From the NCBI RefSeq assembly GCF_963675165.1, contig NC_087392.1:1875001-1939000 (forward strand): a stretch of 64,000 nucleotides of DNA. The letters are read 5' to 3'. Each line of letters starts with the position of its first letter. Positions within the stretch are counted from its first letter, which is position 1. The DNA comes from Halichondria panicea (lineage: Eukaryota; Porifera; Demospongiae; Suberitida; Halichondriidae). A program made the translations under genes and the position numbers. Below are positions 11,401 to 25,100 of the stretch, one piece after another. The notes beneath the pieces were generated by a model. The model ran no database searches. It saw nothing but the letters and a program-made list of their open reading frames with translations, and was not told where the DNA came from.

Positions 11401-11641
11401 GATTATCTTGTTCAATGCTTTCTGAAGTGAACTCTAAAGATCCAAGACGCGTACACATCAAGATCATGAATGCTGAATGCTGAACCTGGTATATGATCAT
11501 GCATGACACACCCTCATTAAAGTTTAATGGGCGTGTTCAAAATTTAATAAACAACTTTGACCTTTGGCTTTGGTATAAGTCTAAAAGGTCAAAAGGCTAA
11601 AATTAATGTACTCACTCGATATAGTACTCAGCGTCTAAGAG
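11401..11641. promoter_or_regulatory. Bidirectional promoter, ankyrin gene / KDM1A
   Basis: 241 bp separate the two divergent start codons. The region is AT-rich with no clear TATA box. It contains a short direct repeat (GAATGCTGAATGCTGAA, about 11468-11484). Confidence 0.55.
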
Positions 11642-13817
11642 ATGGCTTCAATGGCTGATCAACATACTGTGGGACTAGTTCATGCCCCAGAGGTGCTTGC
11701 TGCAAGCTCATCCAGCAGCTCATCTGCTGATCAGAGACCCACCACTGGATACAAGCGACCTAGAGTGAGGAGATACTAACACTTAGTCTGCTTGTAATAT
11801 ACACTCTCTCATACACAGCTCTCTGATGAGCAGGCCAAGCGACTAAACAGACCTCAAATACCAGTCCTAGCAGACGACGAGCTCACCTCTGATTCAGACT
11901 CTGATATCGAACCAGACGTGCCCACAGGCAAGTACATGTTATAGAAGTATTTCATCAATACCCCCCTCCCCCTCCTTACACTTAGTCTCCTTACAGGATT
12001 AGAGGGAGCAGCGTTTGCCAGTCGTATGCCGGCCAATAAGATGACTCAGCAGGAGGCGGAGTTCTTCTACGACATAGCCAGAGGGTCACAGTCGGCAGTG
12101 CTCGAGTTTCTGTTCATTAGAAACAAGTTATTGGCCACCTGGTTGGCTGACCCCACCCAGGAGCTGACTGGCGACAGGGCACAGAGCACAGTGCTGCTAC
12201 CCCATACAGGTAGGTGGCCTTAGGAGTGTGTGTGTCGTTGAGATGGAGCTCTGTTGTGTGCAGGGAAGGCTAACCTGGTCATGCGTATCCATGGCTACCT
12301 GCAACGATATGGTCTAGTCAACTATGGTGTGATCAACAGAGTCAATCCTATGCACGGTGAGTTAATTACAACTTAAGAACACAACTTTTAAGTGGTTCGT
12401 TTTCCACCTTTGACTACCCCTAACTTTGCTAGAGTATCCAATTTAATTATTCTTCTGTAGAGCCTTGTGTTTCTTTGCAGGAAAGATGCCATTCAAGGTG
12501 GTTGTGTTGGGGGCTGGGGTCAGTGGACTAATGGCAGCAAGACAGTTGGCATACTTTGGACTTGAAGTCATCGTAGTAGAAGCGAGAGTGAGTAAAATTT
12601 TTTCTTTGTTATGTAGGTAATCTATCAGTAATATATTTCCCAGGATCGTATTGGTGGGCGTGTCCATACCTTTAGGAAGGGGCAGTACGTAGCGGACTTG
12701 GGTGCCATGGTGATTACCGGGCTGGGGGGAAACCCCCTCTCCATCATCAAGAAACAGACTGGTCTCAACATGTCCAAGATTAAACAGCGATGCCCTCTTT
12801 ATTTCACAACCGGTAACAATCAGTTTGTGCACTGTGTACGATTCATGAAAGTCCTGGAGAACATTTACTCTGCAAGTGCTGGAAAATTATCCAAGAGTTT
12901 GTATGTACAGTACTTGCAGATTGCTTTACTGTATATTAACTAGCCCACTTGTTTTCCTGCCAGGTGAGATGGTGAAGAAGGAGACTGACAAGACAGTGGA
13001 GCTAGAGTTCAACAGACTCCTCGACTCTGTGTCCCACCTCTCACACCACCTGCAGGTCGACCAGCTGGCGGGGAAACCCCTTTCATTAGGCCAGGCTCTC
13101 GAGCTCGTTATTGAGTGAGCTGATATACATGTACTACTACGTGTAATTATAACCTGTTAGTGGGTCAAAGTTTTGGCTTCACAATCAAATATAGTTTATT
13201 AGTCTCGACATTCTAACCTTAAGCACACGTTTTCTTCACACCTGTGTAGACTACAAGAGAAGCACATTCGTGAGAAGCTGTTAGAGCATCTCAAGTCCAC
13301 CATGGTAATGCAGTCAGAACTGATGGAGATGCAGAGGAAAGTGCTGGACACGGAGGCGAAGATCACCGAGACTCATGGTAGACAGGAGAGGCTGTTGGAG
13401 TCTGCCACAAGGTCAGCTAATTCCCGTAATGTTTGCATACTCTTCATGTACACTAGGCAAAATTTTACACTCAATAAATATATTTTTACCTCACAGCAAA
13501 ACCTTTTGTAAATGCGGACTGCAATTATTATTTTCTGCAATATTCATTTCTTCATCCCCTCAGTGATAGTGACCGAGAGTTTGTGAGTCAGTCCATTGAG
13601 GCGGAGCTCATCCAGTTATTTAAGAGTTACGATGACCTGTGCGAGCAGAGGCAGGAGCTCGAGAACAAACTGGACGAAGCAGAAGACACTACTCTACCGT
13701 GAGCTTAGTACTTGTGCACATACAGTAGTAGTACACAGTAGGTTACATGATCATTGTTGTACCCATACAATCTCTATACCCTGCACATAGTATATAGCTT
13801 CATGCCCCCCCTCCTCT

Positions 13818-13861
<44 letters not shown>

Positions 13862-15739
13862 ACACTTGTAGCTCTGTCTACCTATCTCCTCGCGACCGTC
13901 AGATCTTGGACTGGCACTTTGCCAACCTCGAGTTTGCCAATGCCACGCCCCTCTCCAAGCTATCGCTCAAGCATTGGGACCAAGATGATGAGTTTGAATT
14001 CACAGGATCTCACCTGGCCTGTCGGGATGGTTACGATCAGCTCCCCTCACAGCTGGCAAAGGGACTGGACATTAGACTCAACACGGCTGCCTATGAGGTC
14101 AACTACAGTACAGATGGTGAGAGACTCCTCATATTGTAGATACAGCAGTGGAGATTGGGTAGACCTTCTCCAAAGCACCAACTTTGTATGGACCCCAACT
14201 TTCCCTTTCCAAAGGTTTCACTGCAACTATCTTTTCCAGTATTCCATGTGTACCTATACATTTCATAACCCTTATAACTTACTCCCTGTGTGCAGGTGTT
14301 GAGATACACACTCGCTCCACACAGACGGGCTGCTCCACCATATTCAGAGCGGATGCTCTCATTGTGAGTGTTCCTCTAGGAGTCCTCAAGTCCTCGGCCA
14401 TCACCTTCCACCCTCCTCTCCCAGAGTGGAAGACTCAGGCCATTCACAATCTCGGCTTTGGGCTGCTTAACAAAGTGAGTCCTTAGAACGTTACTAGGTG
14501 TACACTCCTGAGACACGTACTGCACAAATGCAAGATCTGTCCAAAAATGCACTGGCATTGCTGTGTGTGCATGTACAGTAGAACCTTGATTATCCGGCCC
14601 TCCATTATCTGGAACCTCGATTATCCGGCTTGGAAGTTTCTTTTTAATCAGATTAGAAAATGGTCGTGTCCCTGAAATGCGCATGCGCATTGCAGCTGTT
14701 ACTATGGAGACAGGTCTGCTTATCTTCTGCGCATGCACAAACAACCATGTGGCACTGCTGTTTATCAATAAAGTGGGTGGATCAAGACGTGGTTTATCTA
14801 TTCGATTATCCGGCATATTCACTTATCCGGCCTGCCTCTGGAACCAAGGTGTCCGGATAATCGAGGTTCTAGTGTACACTTGTATATAACTGCATTACGT
14901 AATATTAACTCTTTCTCATAAAGGATTTATTGTGCAGGTCATATTGTGCTTTGAGCAGCGTTTCTGGGATTCACATGTACACCTGTTTGGTCATGTTGCT
15001 ACGGGAACTACCTCAAGAGGACAGCTGTTCATGTTCTGGCACTTGAGTCATGCTCCAGTGCTCATCGCTCTGTTAGCAGGTGAGAAATCATAGACCAAAT
15101 AATTATAGACTATTATCAGTTGAGTAATCATGTTGGTGTGTGCAGGTGAAGCAGCTGTCAAGTTTGAGTCCCTACCTGATGATGTGATTGTTGCCAAGGC
15201 ACTTTCTGTTCTACGCTCAGTTTTCGGTGATCGATCAGTGCCTGAGGTAAAGTATTGTAACGTGAGTGCATACTTTTATCACATGACTTCTACTCCCCAG
15301 CCCACAGATAGTCATGTGACCAGGTGGCGTCAGGACGAGTATGCCCGAGGCTCCTACTCGTATGTGGCAGCTGGCTCTAGTGGTAATGACTATGATTTTC
15401 TAGCAGCTGCCGTCAGTCCAGCTCGTAACGGTCCATTGGTCCCACGCCCACGAGTATTCTTTGCTGGGGAGCACACCATTAGAAACTACCCAGCTACTGT
15501 ACATGGAGCCCTCCTCAGTGGACTCAGGGAGGCAGGAAAGGTCGGACAATGTGCAATGTGTGCCTTGTTATACGTAGCTTAAATTATTAACTTTTCATGT
15601 CCACTTCATTCAGTTTCTTAATTATATGCAGGTTGGAGACATGTTGCTGGGTGCCCCGTACACACCCCGCCCCCTATCAACCAATGCCGAGGTGGCCCAA
15701 CCAGCTGCCCCCCTCGCTGAGCTCGTGTCACAGAACTAA
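11642..15739 (+). CDS. KDM1A: Lysine-specific histone demethylase 1A (LSD1)
   Basis: Fifteen exons: 11642-11764, 11819-11927, 11997-12209, 12264-12356, 12481-12587, 12644-12812, 12964-13114, 13250-13411, 13564-13698, 13872-14116, 14296-14474, 14938-15079, 15146-15246, 15301-15540, 15632-15739; 758 aa. FAD-dependent demethylase of mono- and dimethylated H3K4, acting in the nucleus with CoREST. Visible parts are a SWIRM domain (about 85-178), the FAD-binding GAGVSG (about 188), a coiled-coil tower insert (about 300-420, exons 7-9), and the second half of the amine oxidase domain with [16 protein letters not shown] and the flavin-contacting lysine in GLLNK at the exon 11/12 junction. The second intron has a GC donor (AG|GCAAGT). 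The N-terminal tail is shorter than in human. Intron 11 carries a Tigger-like MITE. Confidence 0.97.
13817..13861. repeat. (CA)n microsatellite in KDM1A intron 9
   Basis: About 20 CA dinucleotides ending in TTACACTTGTAG, the acceptor of exon 10. Confidence 0.9.
14577..14873. mobile_element. Tigger/pogo-like MITE in KDM1A intron 11
   Basis: Left end CAGTAGAACCTTGATTATCC, right end GGATAATCGAGGTTCTAGTG, flanked on both sides by TA as expected for Tc1/mariner-type insertion. An internal ATTATCCGG motif is repeated near both ends. About 300 bp, no transposase. It carries two TGCGCATG-type motifs internally. Confidence 0.85.
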
Positions 15740-16157
15740 CTGGACTCTCTATAACCCTGTACATTATGTGTTTCTTTCATTTTGTACTACAATGTATTTC
15801 TTTTGATCTCTACTGCATTCATAATACATGATTACATATTGCTCTACAATTTACTAAACTGGAACCTAAGGTTATTTTATGGGTGTAAATGACGTCATGA
15901 TTGATGATCATTTATAATTATTCAGAACAGCAGTGATAATTATATGCACAGGTAGGGGAATGCAAGAATATCATACTATAATAATATATTATAAAGACTG
16001 AATGTATTTTTGTGTTTGTGGGCAGAGAAAGAAGAAAATAGATCTCACTTCCGCACTGAACGTATCTTTATAGAGGGTCTGGGTCAGAGTCAAGGAGGCA
16101 CCAATGACGACAAGAAAACACCATTAATAATTAAAGTATTCACGACAAAACACACAC

Positions 16158-19100
16158 TCAATTAGTAAGATACGGTTTCTTTGTCTTGTCCTCACTTGGT
16201 ATCTGAAGAGGAGAAGCACAGCTGTAAATAAGTGGGTTACGAGAAGCAGACAGTCTATAACAATATCATCCATTAAATGCTCTATACACAGCTACATGTA
16301 GTGTACCTTCTTCGTGGTAATAGGGGAGATACTTGACTTGGTTTCTTTTTGTACCACTTTTAGCCTCTTTTTTTCCTATGATAGAGGGAGCACAGTGCAA
16401 TGAACAAGAGGTGTGGTAGCTATTACAAGTGGTTACCTTGACATCAGAGTCGCTGGAGGCGTGACTGGCAGGCGAGTCCTTCCTCCTCTTAGTCTCTGAC
16501 ACATCCTTCTCAACAGTTAGTTCCACTAGCTATAGAGGTGAGAAATACGTTGTGAGCATAAACGTAGCTACTTGCTAGTTATTACTATAGCCTCGTTCCC
16601 TGGCCGGTTTTCTCTAGCGATAGGTTACAAAAGTCAGGCCGGGAACGAGGCTAGTTATAAGCACACAGGATACCATCGCTGTACAGAATGCTGACACGGC
16701 AAAGAGACACGTAAGAGTATTATATGACAGTAGACATACCCTCTTTCTGTCTGATCGCCGCTTGTCAGACTTCTGGTCTCCGTTGGGAGCAGCTGCCTCC
16801 GTCGGTTCTCTAGCTGTCCTCTCCGAGAGTGAAGACTGTGGAGCATAAGTACACGCTTTAATCACCACAACTAACTCAATATGGCCGCTCCTCAAGAGAG
16901 TATGTCGCAAGGTTGCCACGGTCCAACGAGCCTCTCACCTTGCTAGAGCTGTCATCAATCTTACGCCTCTTTACGTCTGGATAAAGTGAGCATTACACAA
17001 AAGTGAGGAGTATAGATACTATATATGCTCTTAAAAAAGGAGCAAGGGTCTTTGGTACGGTTTGAAGTAAAACTTTTGTATATACACATGTACTTCCACT
17101 GGTAACCACACTATTCTACGTAACTACCCAAAAATTTGAATTAAACCTAAAGTTATGGATGCAGCAATGCTTAAAATCTAGTCTATATAAGACAATAATT
17201 ATGTATACACAATTATGCTGGAACAGTTACAAACCCAGTATACATACCCTTCTCAAGTGAGGGGTCTGGAGAGTCTATCTGGTGTCGCCTGGTGCCGGTA
17301 CGAGGGGAAACAGCAGCTGCTGGTCCAGTGGGCGTGGCCGGACTACTCTTCCTTACCTTAACAACACCTGTAGCAAAATTTGTATAATATGCTACAGCAA
17401 CTGTCAGTATGAATGCAAAGAACGAGATATGAAACTAGCGAGAGAACTGCATGGTCAACTAGAACACTGAACAAACCTTTCTCATCTATACCTCCATTAC
17501 TGGAACCCTCAATGGACGTTCGTGACTTCCTCACTGTCGTGGACAAACTTGAGGAGCTCTTGCTTCCATTGCCACCTTTCTCTTTGGCTTTGGTCTCACT
17601 TGGCGACTGACTCCTCTCCACTGTAGACTGAGTCCTCTCCCCGGAACTGCTTCTCGAGCTCTTTCCTGAGTTTTTTCCGCCTGCAGATGGGTCACTATCT
17701 TCAGTTACCTTTACAGCAGACTCCTCGTTACCCTTTTCTTTAACGTCTTTGGTCTTAGATGAGGATGTGGGTGTGGCCTTAGATGAACCCCTAGAAGTGG
17801 TAGCCGGTGTGGCTTTGGTAGATGTGATCTTAGACGACGTGGGAGCCACTTTTTTCGATGCAGATTTTGAAGAGGCACCTCGTAGGCCATCATCCTTGTG
17901 ATCAGACTGCTGCGCTTTGACCCTCTCCTCTCGGATGTGAAATTCTGCTTCCGGTATCAGGTTCGGTTTATGTGCCTTCAGCTTACCAGCACACCTGTGT
18001 ATAGCAAAGAGCGAATAGAATAATTATACTAAAACTACACAAAATCTGAGAGAAAATGTAGACAACTAGAGCACTAAAGTGCAAACCCTCGGCTGGTGAC
18101 ATGATTATAAAGAAACCAGAAGAGTGATATAATGCAGTGCATGATGTTGTTATCATGTATGACTTGCACAGCAACTCAGGAGCAATAAAACTAAACCAGT
18201 CTGGAGGCATGCTGAAACATTTGAGAACAGGTAGTGGTACTATAGCCTACATATACCTATAGTATAGGTATATGCACTGTGGATTAGGATCACAGCAAAG
18301 AAGCCTGGAGTCTCAGAGAAGTATGGCTCCAGGTCCTGCATGGAGTAGGATCCCAGTTAGCTAAAGCAGCAGGAGCTATAATTCAAGCTTTCTACTTTAG
18401 TGACCCTGTTCCATTGTTCCTGGTATATAGCTTTCTACTTTAGTGACCCTGTTCCATTGTTCCTAGGAACACTTGCATCCAGGTAAGCAGACCCAGTCAT
18501 AGCTTTTGCTCGTTTTTATTTGACAACAAAGGTTTAACATCAAATTCTGCCACTATTAAAACTAATAACTTGTTGTGTGAAGGCTATCCGTGCTGTAAAC
18601 GCAGTGCTGTGGCATCCAGGTGAGTAGATTCACCTGTCACAAACAAACAAACTAGAGCACTAAAGTGCAAACCCTCGGCTGGTGACATGATTATAAAGAA
18701 AGAGTGATATAATGCAGTGCATGTAGTGATGTATGACTGAGCTGTCTAGCACAGCACTAAACCAGACTAGAGGCATGCTGTGAGAACAGAGTTTTAGTGG
18801 TAATGAGGCATGCACAGTGGACTAGGATCACAGCAAAGATGCCTGGAGTCTCAAAGAAGTATGATATGACTCCTGGGATCCTGGAGTCAGCTAACAGAGC
18901 AACAAACAAGTCATAATTCTAGCTTTCTATTCTAGTGACCCTTTTCCACTGTTTTTGGTACGGGATCACTTCAGCTGTAAATACGGAGGGTGCCTCGAAT
19001 AAAGGCCGCGTGTAGTTTGCTAGCTAGCTGCCAACGTGCAAGTTCAAGCTTCTTAGTTTATGCTTGCTTTTATTCGACAACAAAGCTCTAACATCGAAAT

Positions 19101-22100
19101 CTACTATTGATAACTTAATAATAACTTATTGTGTGAAGGCTATCCACGCTATAAACGCAGTGCTGTGGCAGCCAGGTGAGCAGACCCTGAAATTACAAAC
19201 AGACAAACCAAACGACTACTATACCCGTGGCCGCCCACGCGCGCCTCGGGTAACAAACTAGACGACTACTATAAGCCGGGCCGCGTGGGTTAATAAAACA
19301 GCAGCTGCTCTATAAGATTGTTATAATACTTACTTAACGTTGGTATGCATGAACGGCTGCTCTAAACCATAAACTGGAGTTATTGACGCACCCCAAGGCA
19401 AGTGTGTAGAGGTCCTGCCTCTTGTCCTTCTCCTCCTCCAAGATCTTCTCCAGCCTCTTCTCCAGAGCGATGCTCAAATGGAACACCTTCGGGTAATACG
19501 GCACGATCTTGATCAGCACGAAGAGTGCATTGCGAAGCTGGAGTGGAGGGGGGAGCATGGCCGGGGTATGTACATGTAACATGCAAAACAAAGAACAACA
19601 AGGCAGTGTGTAGTCATGCATGTAATGATGATCATAAACACAAAACTGAAGAGTACATGTTAAGTGGCACTAGCCTAGCTCCTACAGTCGCATGCCACAT
19701 ATACACGCTATACGAGTGACCCAGCTAACCTGTAGATAGTCCTTGGACTCCAGAAGAATTGCAAATGACTTGGTGAGTTTGAAGTGCCACTTGAAGGTGA
19801 TGTGCCGGAAGTTCTCATAGTCGAGATCTTGCTTCTCATTTCCCTGGCCGGATGACCTCATCATGGAGATGAAACCAGGTGTCTTGGCACACTCGAGACT
19901 GTACACAGAGTCTTCCAAGTGCCATCGACTCACCGTCTCCAGTAAAGCACCGAGGAAACGACCTGATGGGGGGGGGGGGGTAGTTACACGGAGTCAGTGC
20001 ATGTATTGTACAACAGTGATAAGAAATACGATAGCTAACACCAAGAGTAGATACTCTTATCTACTCTTGCTAACACCTGCTAACACCCATACAAGAGGGA
20101 TCGATACATAACAATGTCAGACATTATCAATGTAGGGGATATAGGTGCACAGTTGTGTTACCGTATCTCATGGCTTCATTCTCAGTACAGCAGGACACAG
20201 TGTAGGAAATGTCAGAGAACATCTGTGGCACAGAAAATTAAATATATCAGTGTGAAATGACGTTATCGAAACTGTTAATATTTAATGACTCATAACTGAT
20301 ACAAACTAGTGAGGTACGACTACTTGGATGTGAGCAACACACTCTGTCAAAGAAGAGAAGTGTGGAGAAGTTAGGTGTCTGCTGAGAATGGAGGGCAATC
20401 ACAAAGCGGGCACAATAAAGAGCATCAAGGGTCGTGAACCGACAACGCGGGAACACACACAGCTGTAGGAACTGAGTGATGGTACGATTCTTGGCAACTT
20501 CTACAGTAAGTGTGTGTGTGTGCACGAACAAAGGGGTTCAACAACATGGCTGACAACAGAGCTGAAATTGAAATATTGTTTTTGGGTGAACTCAGAGCAT
20601 ACACCAGATTGAATCGTCAGAGCACCGCAAGGGTGTGGTCAGAAACACGGACCAATAGGTGATTCATCACAGTCCACATGGACTGCTGTCAAAGGCCTTC
20701 TTTTATACTACAAAGCAATCGCTACATATTGTGGTGTCAATGGAATGCAATGAATAGTGGTTGGTACTAACTTGAATTGAACCAGTTGGCCTTTTCGTGC
20801 TTGATCCAGCTCATGACGAGACGATGGTTATCTTCTTGTCGTTGTTTTTCCTCCTGGAGCTTCTCAATGAGGACGGAGTTTCTGTCCTGTTCCTTCTTCT
20901 TCTTGCTGCTTGTCTGCAGTGAGCAATAGAGGGATAGAGGGAGTGTTATGATTAAGACTACAACAATAAAATTGCTGCTTTAATCGTCTGCGTGTTATCA
21001 GATACTAACAAGACTACATGTACTGTACAAAATTGTGTACATGCCTGGATTAATTTGCAGTCATATGCACAAACAGTTTAGTATACCGTTTACCATAGTA
21101 CATGAAAAGTAGTTCATCACTTTGGATACACATACATTGAACACAAAACACACGCACCATATCAGAGGAGCTGTCCAAGTCCTTGATGGCCTGTTTGGCT
21201 CTGCCGATCTCCTCGTCATAGCGACCAGTCGGCACGTAAAGGTCATAGGTGGAGAGTACCCAGAAGGTGGTATAGAGGCGACAGCTGACGTCCTCCCACA
21301 CTTTAGCTGGATGCAGTCCCCTCACTGCCTCCACCACTGGATCAAGCACCTCACAACAAGCAGAGCGGAAGTTGGCCTGTGGGTGTGTACAACCCAAGGT
21401 AGAGAGGGTTACTATTAATTTTTATATACAATTCTAAGACATTGATACAGGACACACTTAAACATAGATAGAGGTGATCTTTACCAGAAGGTGCAACACA
21501 CAGAGATACTGACCTCTTGTCTAGAGGCTTTGGCTTTCTTGTCTAGTTTCTCAGAACCGGCAGCCTCCTCAAGGGCAAAGAACTTGTCCTAATAAAATGT
21601 GAAACAAGAAAATGCTTACAGCATTGCGGCTAATAATTAGTATGTTCAAATAACTGACCAGATATTATACCAAGATGTATGGAAAGCAAAGCTTAAATCA
21701 TTAGGACTAATAGCTACACACTCACAGTGATAGCGGTGTGCAGGACAGGTCTGAGCATGTAGAAGGCCACATCCACAGGGAGGTGGTAATCTAGGCGGAG
21801 CTCCGTCAGGGATGGCAGACGACCTTTGTACTCATCTGGGCTGGTGTGTATAGACAGGAACTCTCCAAACTGAACCAAGGTGTCCAAGCACTGGGAAAGA
21901 TGGCATGTGTGTGTGTGTGTGTGGGCATTCAGGTAAGACAATCAACCACACCATCAGTTCAGATAAACAGTGGTGCACATGTTCACATGCAGAGCTAATG
22001 GGTGACCTCTAGTGAACTAGGCAGCATGTTGTGAGAGAAGGAACAGGAATGGAACGGAATATGGAATGATAGATATGAAAACAAGCATTAGTCTATCTTT

Positions 22101-25100
22101 ATGGTTGACACAAAACACAGTATACTTTATATTGCCATTGTAAGTGCCTGTGCACAGTCAGAGTGTAGTTTGCATAAATACAAGTCCATATCATAAAATA
22201 GTTTAATATGCGTCCCTGATAAACAGAACTCTCACATTGTCATAGAGCATTCCGACCAGCTTGAGGTGGCGTGACTCTCCGTCCACGTGTACGATGCAGT
22301 CCCTCTGTTGGGCCATGAGCAGGAGGAGGGGGTGGCTCAGTTTGGCATCAACCAACGCCTCTCGCAAACGCTGACACGACTTCTTAGTGTTGCGCACCTG
22401 CCCATAATAAGCTCCCTGGGAAAGGGTAGTGGGAAAGTGTGTAATAGTACAAGAAGACACATACATGTGTAACTACAACAGCAACACAGAGTGCAAATCT
22501 GTTAACAAGTAGTAGTTAATGTGTGGGTTGTGATGGTTGCAACAAGACAATGTAGATGGTTAAAACAACCTCACATTTTAGTAAAATGTAGTCAACAATT
22601 GCTGGAGCTACAGCTACATGTACATGTGGCTCACCTCTGCTTTGAGCAGCTCTCCCCCAGAGAGTGCCTCCAGTTGCTGACTAGTCACTGTCTCTGTGAC
22701 ATCAATGCCAGCCATCTTCACAATCACCTCCTTCAGGACCAGCAGGTCCACGCTGCATGTGAGAGTCATGTGACCACCCAATGCACACCCATAACTTACA
22801 TACACAGTACCAGCTACGTCATACATAATAACGAAAGAATCCACACTACAACAGCATACACATGCTGGCAATAGTCATTCACCTCTTTCCTGCCTTGAGC
22901 TGGTTGGCCACATACTGTAGGAGTCCAGTAAGCTCAATGGAGTACTTCTTGAAGATGTTGCTACAGAAACTTGAGAGGCCTTTCAGCCATTGTGAGATGT
23001 TTGTATCGTTGTACTTCATTCTCTCCTTCTGTGGACTACCAAGTGCTTCAATGATACAATCTGACAGGGGACTGTTAAGAAAACAAAGCACAATCATGCT
23101 ACCAGGTACTTAGTTTAATTTGTTTACCTATACATTGGGTTGGCACAAAAAAACAGACCAAGTATGCAGTTATAAGATATCTAAACAGCTGCAAAACAAG
23201 CTTAGCTGAGTGATAGTACATTAGTGCCACAACAAACGGCATTCTAACCTTTTAAACAAAAAAACATCATAAGAACTACAAACCACCTGCCAGTGGTTAA
23301 CAAGGGAGAGCCTAGTACATGTACATGTACAAAGAGTACAGGAAGCTAGATGGTGAGCTAGGATACATGCTAGGACATCATAGCCGAGTGGGGTGAGATA
23401 TTTGAGGGAATCTACCACAGGAGAGATAAAGTTATCATAGCGCTGGATCTGAGACAACACCTGCAACAAAATAAAGCACTCAGTTAGCTATGCACACAAT
23501 GCACGAATTGGTCTAGTACACAGTACTAGTGTAACAGTGTGTAGGACAACAACACGTTCAGCTTACATTGTCGAATATGACTCCTGGGAAACCGTCAGTT
23601 AGTCATGCATGAACTGGTCTAACGCACAGTGTACAGGACAATAACACTGCATGGCTTACGTAGTCGAATATGACTCCCGGAAAACTGTGGCTGAGCTTTC
23701 CAATCTGTCTCCCTGATGGCTTGATGTTGTCCACGGTGATACGTCTGCAAAGGGTGCATGTTTGGACTAACAAAAACAAAATTCAAAAAACAACCCCACA
23801 ACTATATATAAGTATGAGCTTATAGCGGACAACAATAGAATGCACTTTGTTATGGCTACTCTTAATGGCCGCACTCACTTTTTAAAATAAAAATGTACTT
23901 TTGAGAGTACATAATTATGCTAATTAAGCAAGCTAGTAATTGACACTGAACACACTAGCTAGTTGAGTGTATGTTTGGCTGCTAGCATCAATGCATACTT
24001 GTCCATTGCCTAACAATCTCATGCAAACATAAACTCTGTACTCACTTCATAATGAACTTTCCTCTGTTGAGGGTTTCTGTCTTGGCATCAATCAGCTCAG
24101 GATGATGCTGGAACGAGTCGTTCTTCCATCTTCCATACAGTTGGTATCTGTAGCAGGTGGAAAGGGTGTATATGTACATGTATAATCTTATATGTTTCTT
24201 GATGTTGGATGCTCTCAAATCATCTAATGATTTATGAAGCTACATGTAGGAATTTCTGTGTTAGCCACCTGGTCTGATAAGGCAGCTGCTTGACCATGGC
24301 CCAAGCCTCCTCGGCCATCCCACAGTTACTAGGCAACAGACAGAGAGACGGCAGTAAGACCTCATCCAAGATTGTTAGGAGCCCTTGATACACAAGCTCC
24401 TGTACATAGCAATGGTAATAATTAGATACTGTGAATGTCTATACTAGCTGATACAGGGAAGAAAGGGGGAAAAGTGGGGGTTAGTGGGAAATAAAAGACA
24501 CAATGGGGGATCATAGTGGGGGAGAAAGCTGGTGACATAAGATGTACTATAATGTCTACATTACCAAGAACACTGTAATGTGTGCACATGCATGACATGA
24601 ATATTGCAATGTGCATATCATATTATATAGCGGGTATATTTCGAGGGTACATATAAATGTTCGTGGTTTTCGCGGATTAAGTATGTACCGTGAAATTAAT
24701 ATCACATGCATGCGTGCTCCAAAAAGGCGCTACTACACCAAAATTAAATCGTTGAAAACCTTTCTAAAGGTATTTCTGCGAAAATTTATACCCTCGAAAT
24801 ATACCTGCTATACAGTATGCATGTCAACGTGCATATTGTAATGTTCATATGAATGCACACGTGTGTACATTAATCGTCATAATAATTTTGACGTAGATAA
24901 CACCCCATACTTTAAACAACATGGTCCAATTTCATGATTTTCTGAGAAGGAGCTCTTTCGTATGCTCAAATGGAACGGGCTATAATTTCTCATTTTAGAA
25001 AAACAGGCCCAAAATTTACCTTTGATTTGACATAATCTGAAAGGCCTATCTCTAAGCTTTCCGAAAATCATGTTATTAGACCAACAGAACTAAAGTTATG

